This document shows positions 1-8,040 of a stretch of DNA of 64,000 nucleotides, in pieces. The notes under the pieces were generated by a model, which saw nothing but the letters and a program-made list of their open reading frames with translations, had not been told where the DNA came from and did no database searches. The position numbers were made by a program, and so were the translations under genes. Each line of letters opens with the position of its first letter. The first letter of the stretch is position 1. This DNA comes from Marmoricola sp. Leaf446 (lineage in GTDB: Bacteria > Actinomycetota > Actinomycetes > Propionibacteriales > Nocardioidaceae), in assembly GCF_001424755.1 (NCBI RefSeq), contig NZ_LMRF01000001.1, forward strand, positions 331,294 to 395,293. The letters are read 5' to 3'.

Positions 1-657
1 GGCGTCCCAGGGCATCGCGGGGTGGGACCACTGCACCCAGGCCAGTCGGCCGCCGTCGGGGGAGAGGACCGGGTCGGAGACGAAGTCGGGACGGGTCGGG
101 TCGCCCGCGTCGTCGGCGTCGGGACGCGGGAGCGGCCGGCGTCGGCCGGCCACCACGACGTCGCCGAACCCGGGCTCGCCCTCGGGCTCGAGCGGCAGCC
201 GCACCAGCTCGTTGAGCGGCTCGGCGTCGGCGTCGCGGTGGTCCTCGCGGACCACGACCACGGTGCCGCGGTCGAGGTCGACGAGCGGCGCACCCCAGCG
301 CACGGCCGCCCCCGTCGTCTCCCCGCTGAGGGGGCGGGGGGTGCCGTCGAGGCGCCACAGCCGCTGGGTGGCGAAGTCGACGGCGACCACGACGCCGCGG
401 GCCACGGCGTACGCCCCGCCGCCGTACTCGTGCACGCGCGAGCGCACCGACATCCAGTCCGGCGAGACCTCGGTGACCTCGCCGGCCGCGTCGCGGCGGT
501 GGAGCACGACGCGCGAGCCGCCGTCGGTCGTGGTGGCCAGCCAGTAGACGTCGTCGCCGTCGGCGCGGGGCTCGGCCGGGACGCCACCGCCGGCGACCAG
601 GTCGCGGGCGGCGACGGGGGAGGGCCAGGAGCCGTGGGGCAGCACGTCGGAGCTCAT
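1..657 (-). CDS. S9-family serine peptidase (prolyl oligopeptidase / acylaminoacyl-peptidase type), 3' part cut by window edge
   Basis: The visible 219 residues are the N-terminal beta-propeller part of a cytoplasmic S9 peptidase that would release short or N-acylated peptides. The frame is open from the ATG at 657 to the window edge. Two stretches are typical of this family: RVHEYGGGAYAV near residue 80, and SPDGGRLAWVQWSHPAMPWD at the end of the visible part. The catalytic alpha/beta-hydrolase domain with Ser-Asp-His lies outside the window, so activity cannot be judged. A possible -10 box (CACCAT) sits 6 nt before the ATG. The gene is divergent from the pirin gene. Confidence 0.85.
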   Translation of the reverse strand, partial: MSSDVLPHGSWPSPVAARDLVAGGGVPAEPRADGDDVYWLATTTDGGSRVVLHRRDAAGEVTEVSPDWMSVRSRVHEYGGGAYAVARGVVVAVDFATQRLWRLDGTPRPLSGETTGAAVRWGAPLVDLDRGTVVVVREDHRDADAEPLNELVRLPLEPEGEPGFGDVVVAGRRRPLPRPDADDAGDPTRPDFVSDPVLSPDGGRLAWVQWSHPAMPWDA

Positions 658-737
658 CCCCCCATGGTGCTCGCGCGCCGCCACGGGTCGGTCGCGGGGT
701 CGGTCGCAGCGTGGGTCGTGGGGGTGGACGCGGGTGG

Positions 738-743
738 CAGGCT
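738..743 (+). promoter_or_regulatory. Candidate leaderless -10 box of the pirin gene
   Basis: CAGGCT ends 6 nt before the ATG at 750. It matches TANNNT except at the first base, at the spacing repeated for many genes in this window. Confidence 0.4.
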
Positions 744-749
744 GGGGCC

Positions 750-1655
750 ATGGAGGTCCTGACACCCCGTGACGTGCCGCTCGGCGGGCTCCGGGCGATG
801 ACCGTGCGGCGTACCCTCCCGCAGCGGCAGCGCAGCCTGATCGGAGCCTGGTGCTTCGTCGACCACTACGGTCCCGACGCCGTCGACGACTCCGGCGGCA
901 TGGTCGTGCCGCCGCACCCGCACACCGGCCTGCAGACCGTGAGCTGGTTGTTCACCGGCGAGATCGAGCACCGCGACTCCGCGGGCCACCACGCCACCGT
1001 GCGTCCCGGCGAGGTCAACCTGATGACCGCCGGGCGGGGCATCAGCCACAGCGAGTACTCCACGCCCGGCACCACCACCCTGCACGGCGCGCAGCTCTGG
1101 CTGGCGCTGCCCGACGGACGGCGCGAGACCGACCCGGCCTTCGAGCACCACGCGCCCGAGCCGGTCGCCGGCGACGGCTGGGAGGCGCGGGTCTTCCTGG
1201 GCTCGCTGCTGGGCTCCACCTCGCCCGTGCGCACGCACACGCCGCTGCTGGGCGCCGAGCTGCTCCTGGACGCCGGCGCGTCCCTCGAGATCGCCGTCGA
1301 CCCGGCCCACGAGCTGGGGCTGCTGGTGGACACCGGCGCGGTGCGCGTCGACGGGGAGCCGCTGGCCAAGGACGAGCTGGCGTACGTCGCCCCCGGCTCC
1401 GCCACGCTCGCGCTGGCCACCGACGAGCCCACCCGGCTGCTGCTCCTGGGCGGTGAGCCGTTCGGCGAGAAGATCGTGATGTGGTGGAACTTCATCGGCC
1501 GCGACCACGACGAGGTGGTCGCCCACCGCGACGCGTGGGAGGCCCGGCTGGAGGTCGGCGACACCTCGCGCTTCGAGCTCCCGGCCGACGACCCGATGGA
1601 GCCGCTGCACGCGCCGCCGCTGCCCGGCGTACGCCTCCGGACCCGTGGGCCGTGA
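750..1655 (+). CDS. Pirin family cupin protein
   Basis: A 301-residue bicupin of normal pirin length. The metal-site residues of the first cupin are all present: His56 and His58 in PHPHTG, His100 and Glu102 in ISHSE. The family signature TVSWLFTGEIEHRDS follows. Pirins are iron-binding cytoplasmic proteins; some act as quercetin dioxygenases and others as redox-sensing regulators. The exact role here is unknown. I chose the ATG at 750 over the in-frame start at 711 because homology begins there and a -10-like CAGGCT lies 6 nt upstream. Confidence 0.9.
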   Translation: MEVLTPRDVPLGGLRAMTVRRTLPQRQRSLIGAWCFVDHYGPDAVDDSGGMVVPPHPHTGLQTVSWLFTGEIEHRDSAGHHATVRPGEVNLMTAGRGISHSEYSTPGTTTLHGAQLWLALPDGRRETDPAFEHHAPEPVAGDGWEARVFLGSLLGSTSPVRTHTPLLGAELLLDAGASLEIAVDPAHELGLLVDTGAVRVDGEPLAKDELAYVAPGSATLALATDEPTRLLLLGGEPFGEKIVMWWNFIGRDHDEVVAHRDAWEARLEVGDTSRFELPADDPMEPLHAPPLPGVRLRTRGP

Positions 1656-1684
1656 CGCCCCTCGCCGCGCGCCCGCGGGCGACC

Positions 1685-1690
1685 TAGGCT
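1685..1690 (+). promoter_or_regulatory. Leaderless -10 box of the homocysteine S-methyltransferase gene
   Basis: TAGGCT ends 7 nt before the GTG at 1698 and there is no Shine-Dalgarno sequence, suggesting transcription starts at or next to the start codon. Confidence 0.6.
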
Positions 1691-1697
1691 CGGGCAG

Positions 1698-2600
1698 GTG
1701 ACCACTGCCGCGACCCCGTCCCCGTCCCGCTCGCTGTCCGACCTCGCCGCCTCGGGCGTCGTGCTCGTCGACGGGGGCATGGGCACCCTGCTCCAGGACA
1801 TGGGGCTGGACGACGGTGGCTCGGGCGAGCTGTGGAACCTCGACCGCCCCGACGCCGTCCGCGACGCCCACCGGGCCTACGCCGAGGCCGGCGCCCGCGT
1901 GCTGACCACCAACACCTTCGGCGGCACCCGGCCGCGCCTGGAGATGCACGGCCTCGGCGACCGCGTCCACGAGGTCAACGAGGCCGGCGCCCGGCTGGCG
2001 CGCAAGGAGGCCGACCGCGTCGGCGCGCTCGTGGCCGGCGACGTCGGCCCCACCGGCGAGCTGATGGCCCCGCTCGGCACCCTCGAGCCCGCGGAGGTGC
2101 AGGAGCTGTTCGCCCAGCAGCTGCGCGGCCTGGTGGCCGGTGGCATCGACCTGGTGCTGGTCGAGACGATGAGCGACGCCGCCGAGGCCGAGGCCGCGCT
2201 GGCCGCGGCGCGCGAGGTCGCGCCCGAGCTGCCCGTCGTCGTGACGTTCAGCTTCGACACCAACCTGCACACGATGATGGGCCTGGACCCCGCCGAGGCC
2301 GTGCGCCGCCTGGCCGCCGCCGGCGCGGACGCCGTCGGCGCCAACTGCGGCCGCGGCCCCGAGGAGATGGCAGCGATCGCCGCGGCGATGGTCGCGGTGC
2401 GTCCCGACGGGCTGCTGCTCGTCGCGCAGTCCAACGCCGGGCTGCCGCAGGTCGTCGGCGACCACTTCGAGTACGACGCCACCCCCGACGACATGGCCGC
2501 CCACGCCGTCGCGCTGCGCGACGCCGGCATCGACCTCGTCGGGGCCTGCTGCGGCTCCACCCCGGCCCACCTGGCCGCCATGGCCGACGCCCTGCGGTGA
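1698..2600 (+). CDS. mmuM: Homocysteine S-methyltransferase family protein
   Basis: 300 residues of the Pfam S-methyl_trans TIM-barrel family, which moves a methyl group from S-methylmethionine, betaine or a similar donor to homocysteine, giving methionine. The three zinc-binding cysteines are present: Cys217 in GANCG and Cys284-Cys285 in GACCG. The N-terminal DGGMGTLLQ strand is also conserved. The donor cannot be told from sequence, so the symbol is a best guess. GTG start preceded by TAGGCT. The stop overlaps the start of the next gene by GTGA, implying translational coupling with tag. Confidence 0.85.
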   Translation: MTTAATPSPSRSLSDLAASGVVLVDGGMGTLLQDMGLDDGGSGELWNLDRPDAVRDAHRAYAEAGARVLTTNTFGGTRPRLEMHGLGDRVHEVNEAGARLARKEADRVGALVAGDVGPTGELMAPLGTLEPAEVQELFAQQLRGLVAGGIDLVLVETMSDAAEAEAALAAAREVAPELPVVVTFSFDTNLHTMMGLDPAEAVRRLAAAGADAVGANCGRGPEEMAAIAAAMVAVRPDGLLLVAQSNAGLPQVVGDHFEYDATPDDMAAHAVALRDAGIDLVGACCGSTPAHLAAMADALR

Positions 2601-3259
2601 GCTCCGGCCCGGACCCCTCGGACCCCTCGGACCCCTCGGACCCCTCGGGCCCCTCCGGCCCCTCGGACTCCTCCGGCCCCGACGGCTCGGTGCCGGGGGA
2701 GGACGGCGTACGCCGCTGCCCGTGGGCCGGCACGCCCGGCACCATGCGCGACTACCACGACACCGAGTGGGGGCTGCCGGTCACCGACGAGCGCGGCCTG
2801 TTCGAGCGGCTGTCGCTCGAGGGCTTCCAGGCGGGTCTCTCCTGGCGCACCATCCTGGACAAGCGCGAGCGCTTCCGCGAGGTCTTCCACGGCTTCGACC
2901 CCGACGCGGTCGCCGCGATGGGCCCCGACGACGTCGAGCGCCTGCTCACCGACACCGGCATCGTGCGCAACCGCGCCAAGGTCGAGGCCACGCTGCGCAA
3001 CGCCCGGGCGACCCTGGCGCTGCGCGAGGCGGAGGGCCTGGTGGCGCTGGTCGCGGGCTTCGCCCCCGCCTCCGACCCCGAGCCGCGCGCGCCGGCCGAG
3101 GTGCCCACGACCTCCCCGGAGTCGGTCGCGCTCTCGAAGGAGCTGCGCCGCCGCGGCTTCGGCTTCGTCGGCCCCACCACCATGCACGCCCTCATGGAGG
3201 CGACCGGCCTCGTCGACACCCACCTCCTCGGCTGCCACCGGCGCGGCTGCGCCCGCTGA
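2597..3259 (+). CDS. tag: DNA-3-methyladenine glycosylase I
   Basis: Cytosolic base-excision-repair enzyme that removes N3-methyladenine from alkylated DNA. From the GTG at 2597 (overlapping the preceding stop as GTGA) it is 220 residues. The Tag zinc ligands are all visible: Cys41 in RRCPW, His54 in YHDTEWG, His209 and Cys213 in THLLGC. The first 38 residues are a low-complexity extension rich in Asp-Pro-Ser, encoded by a 9-bp tandem DNA repeat and not found in ordinary Tag. A later start is possible, but I see no convincing ribosome-binding site for one. Confidence 0.88.
   Translation: MSSGPDPSDPSDPSDPSGPSGPSDSSGPDGSVPGEDGVRRCPWAGTPGTMRDYHDTEWGLPVTDERGLFERLSLEGFQAGLSWRTILDKRERFREVFHGFDPDAVAAMGPDDVERLLTDTGIVRNRAKVEATLRNARATLALREAEGLVALVAGFAPASDPEPRAPAEVPTTSPESVALSKELRRRGFGFVGPTTMHALMEATGLVDTHLLGCHRRGCAR
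2608..2672 (+). repeat. 9-bp tandem repeat inside the 5' end of tag
   Basis: Four near-perfect copies of the unit cggacccct, followed by degenerate copies (cgggcccct, ccggcccct, cggactcct). In the tag frame they encode repeated Asp-Pro-Ser, then Gly-Pro-Ser. Unit length is a multiple of three, so slippage would change length without breaking the frame. Confidence 0.85.
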
Positions 3260-3370
3260 GCCCGGTGCCCGGCGGCGGCCGGGGCGGGCGGCGTACGACG
3301 GGGATGGTCGTGTCGATGTCAGGTCCCGGTCGTCAGGAGGGTGCTGTCACGACGCTGGTCTGACACCGAG

Positions 3371-3404
3371 GTGCTGATTCACCGGACGTCCGGTGAATCA
3401 GCAC
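3371..3404. repeat. Perfect 34-bp palindrome 1 (core TTCACCGG-acgt-CCGGTGAA)
   Basis: Left arm gtgctgattcaccgg, centre acgt, right arm ccggtgaatcagcac: the whole element equals its own reverse complement. It shares the TTCACCGG/CCGGTGAA core and its length with the element at 3564-3597. It lies 112 nt after the tag stop codon. Confidence 0.85.
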
Positions 3405-3563
3405 GACTGCCACACCAGCGTCGCGGAACGACCCGTCGTACGACCCTGGTGTGGCACTCGACCCCCACCTCGTCGTACGCCGGGCCACGTGACCCGCAAC
3501 CGGACGAACCGGGCACCCGGTCGGCCTTTCCTGCCCTCCGACGCCCGGGATGTCCGATCCGAC

Positions 3564-3597
3564 GGGCAGTTTCACCGGCTGGCCGGTGAAACTGCCC
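3564..3597. terminator. 34-bp palindrome 2, likely terminator of the MFS gene
   Basis: 16-bp perfect arms gggcagtttcaccggc and gccggtgaaactgccc around a 2-nt centre. It begins 6 nt beyond the stop codon of the leftward MFS gene, a position that fits transcription termination. There is no T-run, which is common in actinobacteria. It is also a member of the same repeat pair as 3371-3404. Confidence 0.6.
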
Positions 3598-3602
3598 CCG
3601 GC

Positions 3603-5378
3603 CTACCCGGCCACGTGCCGCCCGCCACCCGGACCGGACGCACCGTCGACGGGGGTGTCGGCCCGGTGGGAACCACCCGCGGCGGGGGCGTTGTCCGCCC
3701 GGTTCTCCGCCCGGGCGGCGGCACTGGCCGAGGTGCTGCGCAGCTCGACGGCGGGGAGCAGGGTGAGGATCGCGAAGGCGAGCAGCATCACGACGCCGCC
3801 GCCGAGCAGGACGAGGCTCATCGAGTCGGCGAACCCGACCTGGAAGGGGTGGGCGACGAGGTCGCTCATCCGGCCGATGATCGAGGAGTCGTCCTGCACC
3901 TGCCCGAAGACGCCGCTGCCCTGCGAGGGGTCCTGCAGGGCGGAGAGCACCTGCTCGTCGACCCGGCCCTGCGGGATGCGGCCGTCGGAGGCGGCGCGCT
4001 CCAGCTCGGGACCGGCGGCGCGGAAGGCCTTCTGGATGTTCTCGCCGAGCGTGCTGAACAGCAGCGAGAGGAAGATCGCGACGCCGAGCGTGCCGCCGAG
4101 CTGACGGAAGAAGGTGGCCGAGCTCGTGGCGACGCCGATCTCGCGCGGCGGCACGGCGTTCTGGACGATGATCGTCAGCGGCTGCATGCACTGGCCCAGG
4201 CCCAGGCCGAGGAAGACCATCCCGCCCATCACCCACAGCAGGCTGGTGTCGGCGGAGACGAACGACAGCGCGATCATCGCCAGGCCCGCCATGCCGGAGC
4301 CGACGATCGGGAAGATCCGGATCGCGCCGGTGCGGGAGGTGATCTGCCCGGTCACGATGCCGGCGCTCATCATGCCCAGCACCATCGGCAGCATCATCAG
4401 GCCGGCCTCGGTGGGGGAGGCGCCGTGGACGATCTGCATGTACTGCGGCAGCACCGTGATCGCGCCGAACATCGCAGCGCCCACGATGACGCTCGCACCG
4501 ATCACGACCGCGGCGGCGCGCAGCCTGAAGATCCGCAGCGGGATCAGGGCGTCGTCGCCCATCCGTCGCTCGGCGAGCAGGAAGGCGGCGATGCCGACCA
4601 GCCCCACGGCGTACGCCGCCAGCGAGCGCCCGGAGGTCCAGCCCCACTCGCGACCCTGCTCGGCGACGGTGAGCAGCGGCACCAGCGCGACGACCAGCGA
4701 GGTGGCGCCCCTCCAGTCGATGCGGGCCTCGCGGCGCACGTGGTGCAGGTGCAGGTTGCGGGTGACGACGAACAGCGCCGCTATCCCGATCGGCACGTTG
4801 ATGAGGAACACCCAGCGCCAGCCGGTGACGCCGAAGATGGTGTCCTGCCCGGCGAACAGGCCGCCCGCGACCGGCCCGAGCACGCTCGAGGTGGCGAACA
4901 CGGCCATGAAGTAGCCGGTGTACTTCGCCCGCTCCCGGGGGCTGACGATGTCGCCGATGATGGCGAGCACGAGCGTGAACAGCCCGCCGGCGCCGAGCCC
5001 CTGGACCGCCCGCAGCGCGGCGAGGTTCCACATCGAGGTGGCGAACGAGCAGGCCGCCGAGCCGATGATGAACAGCGTGATCGCGAACAGGAACAGCTTC
5101 TTGCGGCCGTAGAGGTCGCCGAGCTTGCCGTAGATCGGCGTCGTGATCGTCGAGGTGATGAGGTACGCCGTGGTGACCCATGCCTGGGCGGACAGTCCCT
5201 GCAGGTCGTCGGCGATGGTGCGGATGGACGTGCTGACGATCGACTGGTCCAGCGCGGCCAGGAACATGCCCAGCAGCAGCCCCGACAGGATGGTGAGGAT
5301 CTGGGCGTGGGTGTAGTCGCCGTGCTCCTCGGGGGCGTCGGGCGCGGTGTCGGCGGCGCGGGGCGAGGTGGCGGTCAC
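3603..5378 (-). CDS. MFS transporter, DHA2 (EmrB/QacA-type) family
   Basis: A 591-residue inner-membrane protein with about 14 hydrophobic segments, the usual size of proton-driven multidrug exporters of the DHA2 family. It shows the DHA2 start LAALDQSIVSTSIRTIADDL, motif A GKLGDLYGRKK and motif C GPVAGGLFAG. The substrate is unknown; export of toxic compounds is the family role. An inverted repeat (TTGCG-TCG-CGCAA) next to the likely -10 suggests repressor control, but no regulator gene is adjacent. Confidence 0.9.
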   Translation of the reverse strand: MTATSPRAADTAPDAPEEHGDYTHAQILTILSGLLLGMFLAALDQSIVSTSIRTIADDLQGLSAQAWVTTAYLITSTITTPIYGKLGDLYGRKKLFLFAITLFIIGSAACSFATSMWNLAALRAVQGLGAGGLFTLVLAIIGDIVSPRERAKYTGYFMAVFATSSVLGPVAGGLFAGQDTIFGVTGWRWVFLINVPIGIAALFVVTRNLHLHHVRREARIDWRGATSLVVALVPLLTVAEQGREWGWTSGRSLAAYAVGLVGIAAFLLAERRMGDDALIPLRIFRLRAAAVVIGASVIVGAAMFGAITVLPQYMQIVHGASPTEAGLMMLPMVLGMMSAGIVTGQITSRTGAIRIFPIVGSGMAGLAMIALSFVSADTSLLWVMGGMVFLGLGLGQCMQPLTIIVQNAVPPREIGVATSSATFFRQLGGTLGVAIFLSLLFSTLGENIQKAFRAAGPELERAASDGRIPQGRVDEQVLSALQDPSQGSGVFGQVQDDSSIIGRMSDLVAHPFQVGFADSMSLVLLGGGVVMLLAFAILTLLPAVELRSTSASAAARAENRADNAPAAGGSHRADTPVDGASGPGGGRHVAG

Positions 5379-5471
5379 GGGCGGGCTCCTGCGCGGGACG
5401 AGGACGGGAGGACGACGGGGACGGGTGCGGGCGGCGCCGGTCGTGACCGCCCGGGGAGAACGGCCCCACCC

Positions 5472-5491
5472 AGGCTAGTTGCGTCGCGCAA
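5472..5491 (-). promoter_or_regulatory. Promoter and candidate operator of the MFS gene
   Basis: Read leftward, the -10-like TAGCCT (5477-5472) is preceded directly by the 13-bp inverted repeat ttgcgtcgcgcaa (5479-5491). A repressor bound there would block the promoter. This leaves a leader of about 90 nt. Confidence 0.45.
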
Positions 5492-5519
5492 GGACCGGCG
5501 TGCGAACCGGGCGACGGCC

Positions 5520-5525
5520 TAGGCT
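5520..5525 (+). promoter_or_regulatory. Leaderless -10 box of the amidase gene
   Basis: TAGGCT ends 7 nt before the ATG at 5533; no Shine-Dalgarno sequence is seen. Confidence 0.6.
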
Positions 5526-5532
5526 CCGGGGC

Positions 5533-6969
5533 ATGTCGTCGTCGCCCGCCGGTGCTGCGCCCGGTCCGACCCGCGTCCACGCGTTCGGCGACGACGCCCT
5601 GGGCGAGCACGACGCCGTCGGGCTGGTCGAGGAGCTCCGGGCGCGGCGGGTCTCGCGCGCCGAGCTGGTGCGGGCGGCGGTCGCGCGCACGCGGCGGCTC
5701 GACGAGGCGGTGGCCGGCCTGGCCGCCGAGCGGTTCGACGCCGCGGAGGCCGAGGCGGTCGAGGAGCACCCCGGGTTCTTCGCCGGCGTCCCGTCGTACG
5801 TCAAGGACAACAGCGACGTGCAGGGCCTGCCCACCCAGCACGGCACCCGGGCCTTCGAGGCGCGGCCGGCCGCGGCCGACGGCGACGTGGCGCGGGTCTT
5901 CGGGCTGCTCGGGCTGGGCGTGCTCGGCAAGACCCGGCTCTCGGAGTACGGCCTGTCGGCCAGCGCCGAGCCGGTCGGGGAGCCCCCGGTGCGCTCGCCG
6001 TGGCACACCGGCCACACCGCGGGGGCGTCGTCGTCGGGGTCCGCGGCCTTCGTCGCGGGCGGCGCGGTGCCGCTCGCGCACGCCAACGACGGTGGCGGGT
6101 CGATCAGGATCCCGGCCGCCGTCAACGGCCTGGTGGGCCTCAAGCCCACCCGGGGACGGGTGCCCTCGGACCGGATGAACCGCGACATGCCGGTGAGGAT
6201 CGTCGCCGACGGCGTCCTCAGCCGCAGCGTGCGCGACACCGCGGCCTTCCTGCGCGAGGCCGAGCGGGCCTACCACGACCCGGGCCTGCCGCCCGTGGGC
6301 GACGTCACGCGGCCGGGTCGCAAGCGGTTGCGCGTCGCGCTGGTGACCGAGTCCGTCGGCGGCGGACCGGTCGCGCCGGAGGTGGTCGCCGCCACCGAGG
6401 ACGTCGGGCGGCTGCTGGAGTCGCTGGGCCACCACGTCGAGCGGGCCTCGGTGCCGGCCCCGGCGTCGCTGGCCGAGGACTTCCTCGACTACTGGGCCTT
6501 CCTGGCCCTGGCCATCAGCACGGGCGGTCGACGCACCTGGGGCCGCGGCTACGACCGGTCCCGCAACGACGTCCTCACCCGGGGGCTGGCCGCCCGGGGA
6601 CGGTCCCGGCTGTGGCGGGTGCCCCCGGCCGTCGTACGCCTGCAGCGCTCGCACCGTCACACCGCGCGCCTGTTCGCCCGCCACGACCTGCTGCTGTGCC
6701 CGACCGTGGCCGGCACCACGCCCGAGCTGGGCTGGCTGAGCCCGTCGCAGCCCTACGACACGGTGCTGGAGCGGCTGCTCGAGTGGGTGGCCTTCACCCC
6801 GGTGCAGAACGTCACCGGCGACCCGGCCGTGTCGCTGCCGCTCGCGACCTCGGCCGCCGGGCTGCCGATCGGGGTGCAGCTCTCCGCGCCGCGGGGCCGC
6901 GACCGGCGGCTGCTGGAGGTGGCCTACGAGCTCGAGGCCGCCCGTCCGTTCGGCCGCATCCAGGACTGA
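5533..6969 (+). CDS. Amidase (amidase-signature family)
   Basis: A 478-residue cytoplasmic hydrolase of amide bonds with the Ser-cisSer-Lys triad of the family: Lys91 in YVKDN, the Ser166-168 loop in GASSSGS, and the nucleophile Ser190 in DGGGSIRIPA. The long C-terminal part is typical of stand-alone amidases rather than GatA, and no gatB or gatC is nearby. The substrate cannot be assigned. The ATG at 5533 sits right after a TAGGCT box. Divergent from the MFS exporter, convergent with the ComB-like gene (6 nt between stops). Confidence 0.87.
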   Translation: MSSSPAGAAPGPTRVHAFGDDALGEHDAVGLVEELRARRVSRAELVRAAVARTRRLDEAVAGLAAERFDAAEAEAVEEHPGFFAGVPSYVKDNSDVQGLPTQHGTRAFEARPAAADGDVARVFGLLGLGVLGKTRLSEYGLSASAEPVGEPPVRSPWHTGHTAGASSSGSAAFVAGGAVPLAHANDGGGSIRIPAAVNGLVGLKPTRGRVPSDRMNRDMPVRIVADGVLSRSVRDTAAFLREAERAYHDPGLPPVGDVTRPGRKRLRVALVTESVGGGPVAPEVVAATEDVGRLLESLGHHVERASVPAPASLAEDFLDYWAFLALAISTGGRRTWGRGYDRSRNDVLTRGLAARGRSRLWRVPPAVVRLQRSHRHTARLFARHDLLLCPTVAGTTPELGWLSPSQPYDTVLERLLEWVAFTPVQNVTGDPAVSLPLATSAAGLPIGVQLSAPRGRDRRLLEVAYELEAARPFGRIQD

Positions 6970-6975
6970 CCGGCG

Positions 6976-7704
6976 TTAGGCCGGGAGGAACCCCTCGGCC
7001 TCGAGCACCGGCACGTGCGGCGACGCGTCCAGCTCGAGCGCCACCTCGACGTCGGCGCCGAACCCCGAGCCGCTCAGCTCCAGCCCGCTGGCGCAGCCCC
7101 GCACCCGCGCGGCCAGGTCGTCCCGCGCCTCGTCGTACGCCGCCACCGCCGCGCGGGCGTCCGCGTCGAGGACCGCCCCCGCCGCCGCGGCGGCGACCAG
7201 CACCGCCCCGGCCCCGAGCAGGTCCTCCAGCGCCGGTCGCAGGCTGCCGTCGGCCCAGCGCTCGCCCGCGGCCACGACGACCGCGGGGCCCCCGGACGCG
7301 GCCAGCCAGCGTCCTGCCGCGGCGGCGTTGCGCAGGCACCCGACGGCCACCTCGACCTCCTCCTCGGCCAGGGCCGCACAGATGGTCGACCCGTTGGGGG
7401 AGGGCAGCACCAGCCGGTGCAGGCCGGCGGCCAGGCGCAGGCTCACCGGCGACAGGCTGACCTCGCCGGGGCCGGCCTGGTGACGTCCGCGGGCCAGCGT
7501 CGCACCGTGCGCCAGGGCGTACGCCGCTGCGGACGACGTCCACGCGTGGGGGAGCACCTCCACGCCGAGGTCGGCGGCCACGGTGACGGTGGTGCTGAAG
7601 CTCAGCACGTCGACGACGACGGCCGTCCCGACACCCGCGGCGGCCGCGTGCGCGGCCCCGCCCACCCCCCACGCCAGGGTCGTCCGACCGCTCCTCGTCA
7701 CGCT
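6976..7704 (-). CDS. ComB-like 2-phosphosulfolactate phosphatase family protein
   Basis: 242 residues of the 2-phosphosulfolactate phosphatase (ComB) family, with VVVDVLSFSTTVT near the N-terminus, the LPSPNGSTIC motif, and GERWADGSLRPALEDLLGAG. In methanogens ComB makes sulfolactate for coenzyme M. No other sulfolactate gene is nearby, so the actinobacterial substrate is open. I use the GTG at 7704, which has a good GGGAG ribosome-binding site. An upstream in-frame ATG at 7767 would run into the tRNA-Thr promoter region and add residues unlike the family. Confidence 0.8.
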   Translation of the reverse strand, partial: SVTRSGRTTLAWGVGGAAHAAAAGVGTAVVVDVLSFSTTVTVAADLGVEVLPHAWTSSAAAYALAHGATLARGRHQAGPGEVSLSPVSLRLAAGLHRLVLPSPNGSTICAALAEEEVEVAVGCLRNAAAAGRWLAASGGPAVVVAAGERWADGSLRPALEDLLGAGAVLVAAAAAGAVLDADARAAVAAYDEARDDLAARVRGCASGLELSGSGFGADVEVALELDASPHVPVLEAEGFLPA

Positions 7705-7762
7705 CGGCTCCCGCCCTCGGTGCTGCTCCCACCAGGCCTGTCGGGGCCCGGTCCGGCCCGAT

Positions 7763-7792
7763 TTCATCTATCGCCCCGGGCCTGTGTATTCT
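7763..7792 (+). promoter_or_regulatory. Candidate promoter of the tRNA-Thr/tRNA-Met/rpmG unit
   Basis: TATTCT at 7787-7792 is a good -10 box 23 nt before the tRNA-Thr. A weak -35 (TTCATC, 7763-7768) lies 18 bp upstream. Confidence 0.5.
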
Positions 7793-7814
7793 GCTCGTCG
7801 GCCCGAGAGGTCGC

Positions 7815-7887
7815 GCCCCTTTAGCTCAGTCGGCAGAGCGTCTCCATGGTAAGGAGAAGGTCTACGGTTCGATTCCGTAAAGGGGCT
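7815..7887 (+). tRNA. tRNA-Thr (anticodon GGT)
   Basis: A 73-nt cloverleaf: acceptor GCCCCTT pairs with AAGGGGC, the D arm is GCTC...GAGC, and the anticodon stem TCTCC/GGAGA holds the loop ATGGTAA (anticodon GGT, reading ACC/ACT). The T arm contains GGTTCGATTCC. No CCA is encoded. Confidence 0.97.
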
Positions 7888-7922
7888 CTGGGAATGACCG
7901 CGTCGACGCGGTGGTTGCCCGG

Positions 7923-7996
7923 GGCGGGGTAGCTCAGCTGGTTAGAGCGCACGACTCATAATCGTGAGGTCGCGGGATCGAGTCCCGCCCCCGCTA
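7923..7996 (+). tRNA. tRNA-Met (anticodon CAT)
   Basis: A 74-nt cloverleaf with acceptor GGCGGGG/CCCCGCT, anticodon stem CACGA/TCGTG and loop CTCATAA (CAT). The T arm is GCGGG-ATCGAGT-CCCGC. The acceptor and D arm suggest the elongator tRNA rather than the initiator. It sits 35 nt after tRNA-Thr and 44 nt before rpmG, the usual actinobacterial order. Confidence 0.95.
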
Positions 7997-8040
7997 CTCA
8001 CTCGTCATCCGAAGCATCAAGCAGGGAAGAAGGCACGCGC

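Larger units (their letters stand above)
3260..3602. other. Convergent intergenic region with two related palindromes
   Basis: 343 bp between the convergent tag and MFS genes. No credible coding sequence was seen. It holds two 34-bp palindromic elements (3371-3404 and 3564-3597), flanking shorter inverted repeats (3350-3359 with 3414-3423; 3408-3418 with 3446-3456) and a small gtcgtacgac palindrome at 3435-3444. At least one hairpin probably serves as a terminator. Confidence 0.7.

Noticed and set aside
2608-2672. Tandem repeat considered as a CRISPR-like array
   Set aside because: Units are 9 bp and contiguous without spacers, and lie in frame within tag.
3333-3589. Short open frames on both strands in the convergent spacer
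   Set aside because: They run through the palindromes, which accounts for similar peptides on both strands (HRTSGES). There is no ribosome-binding site or family match.
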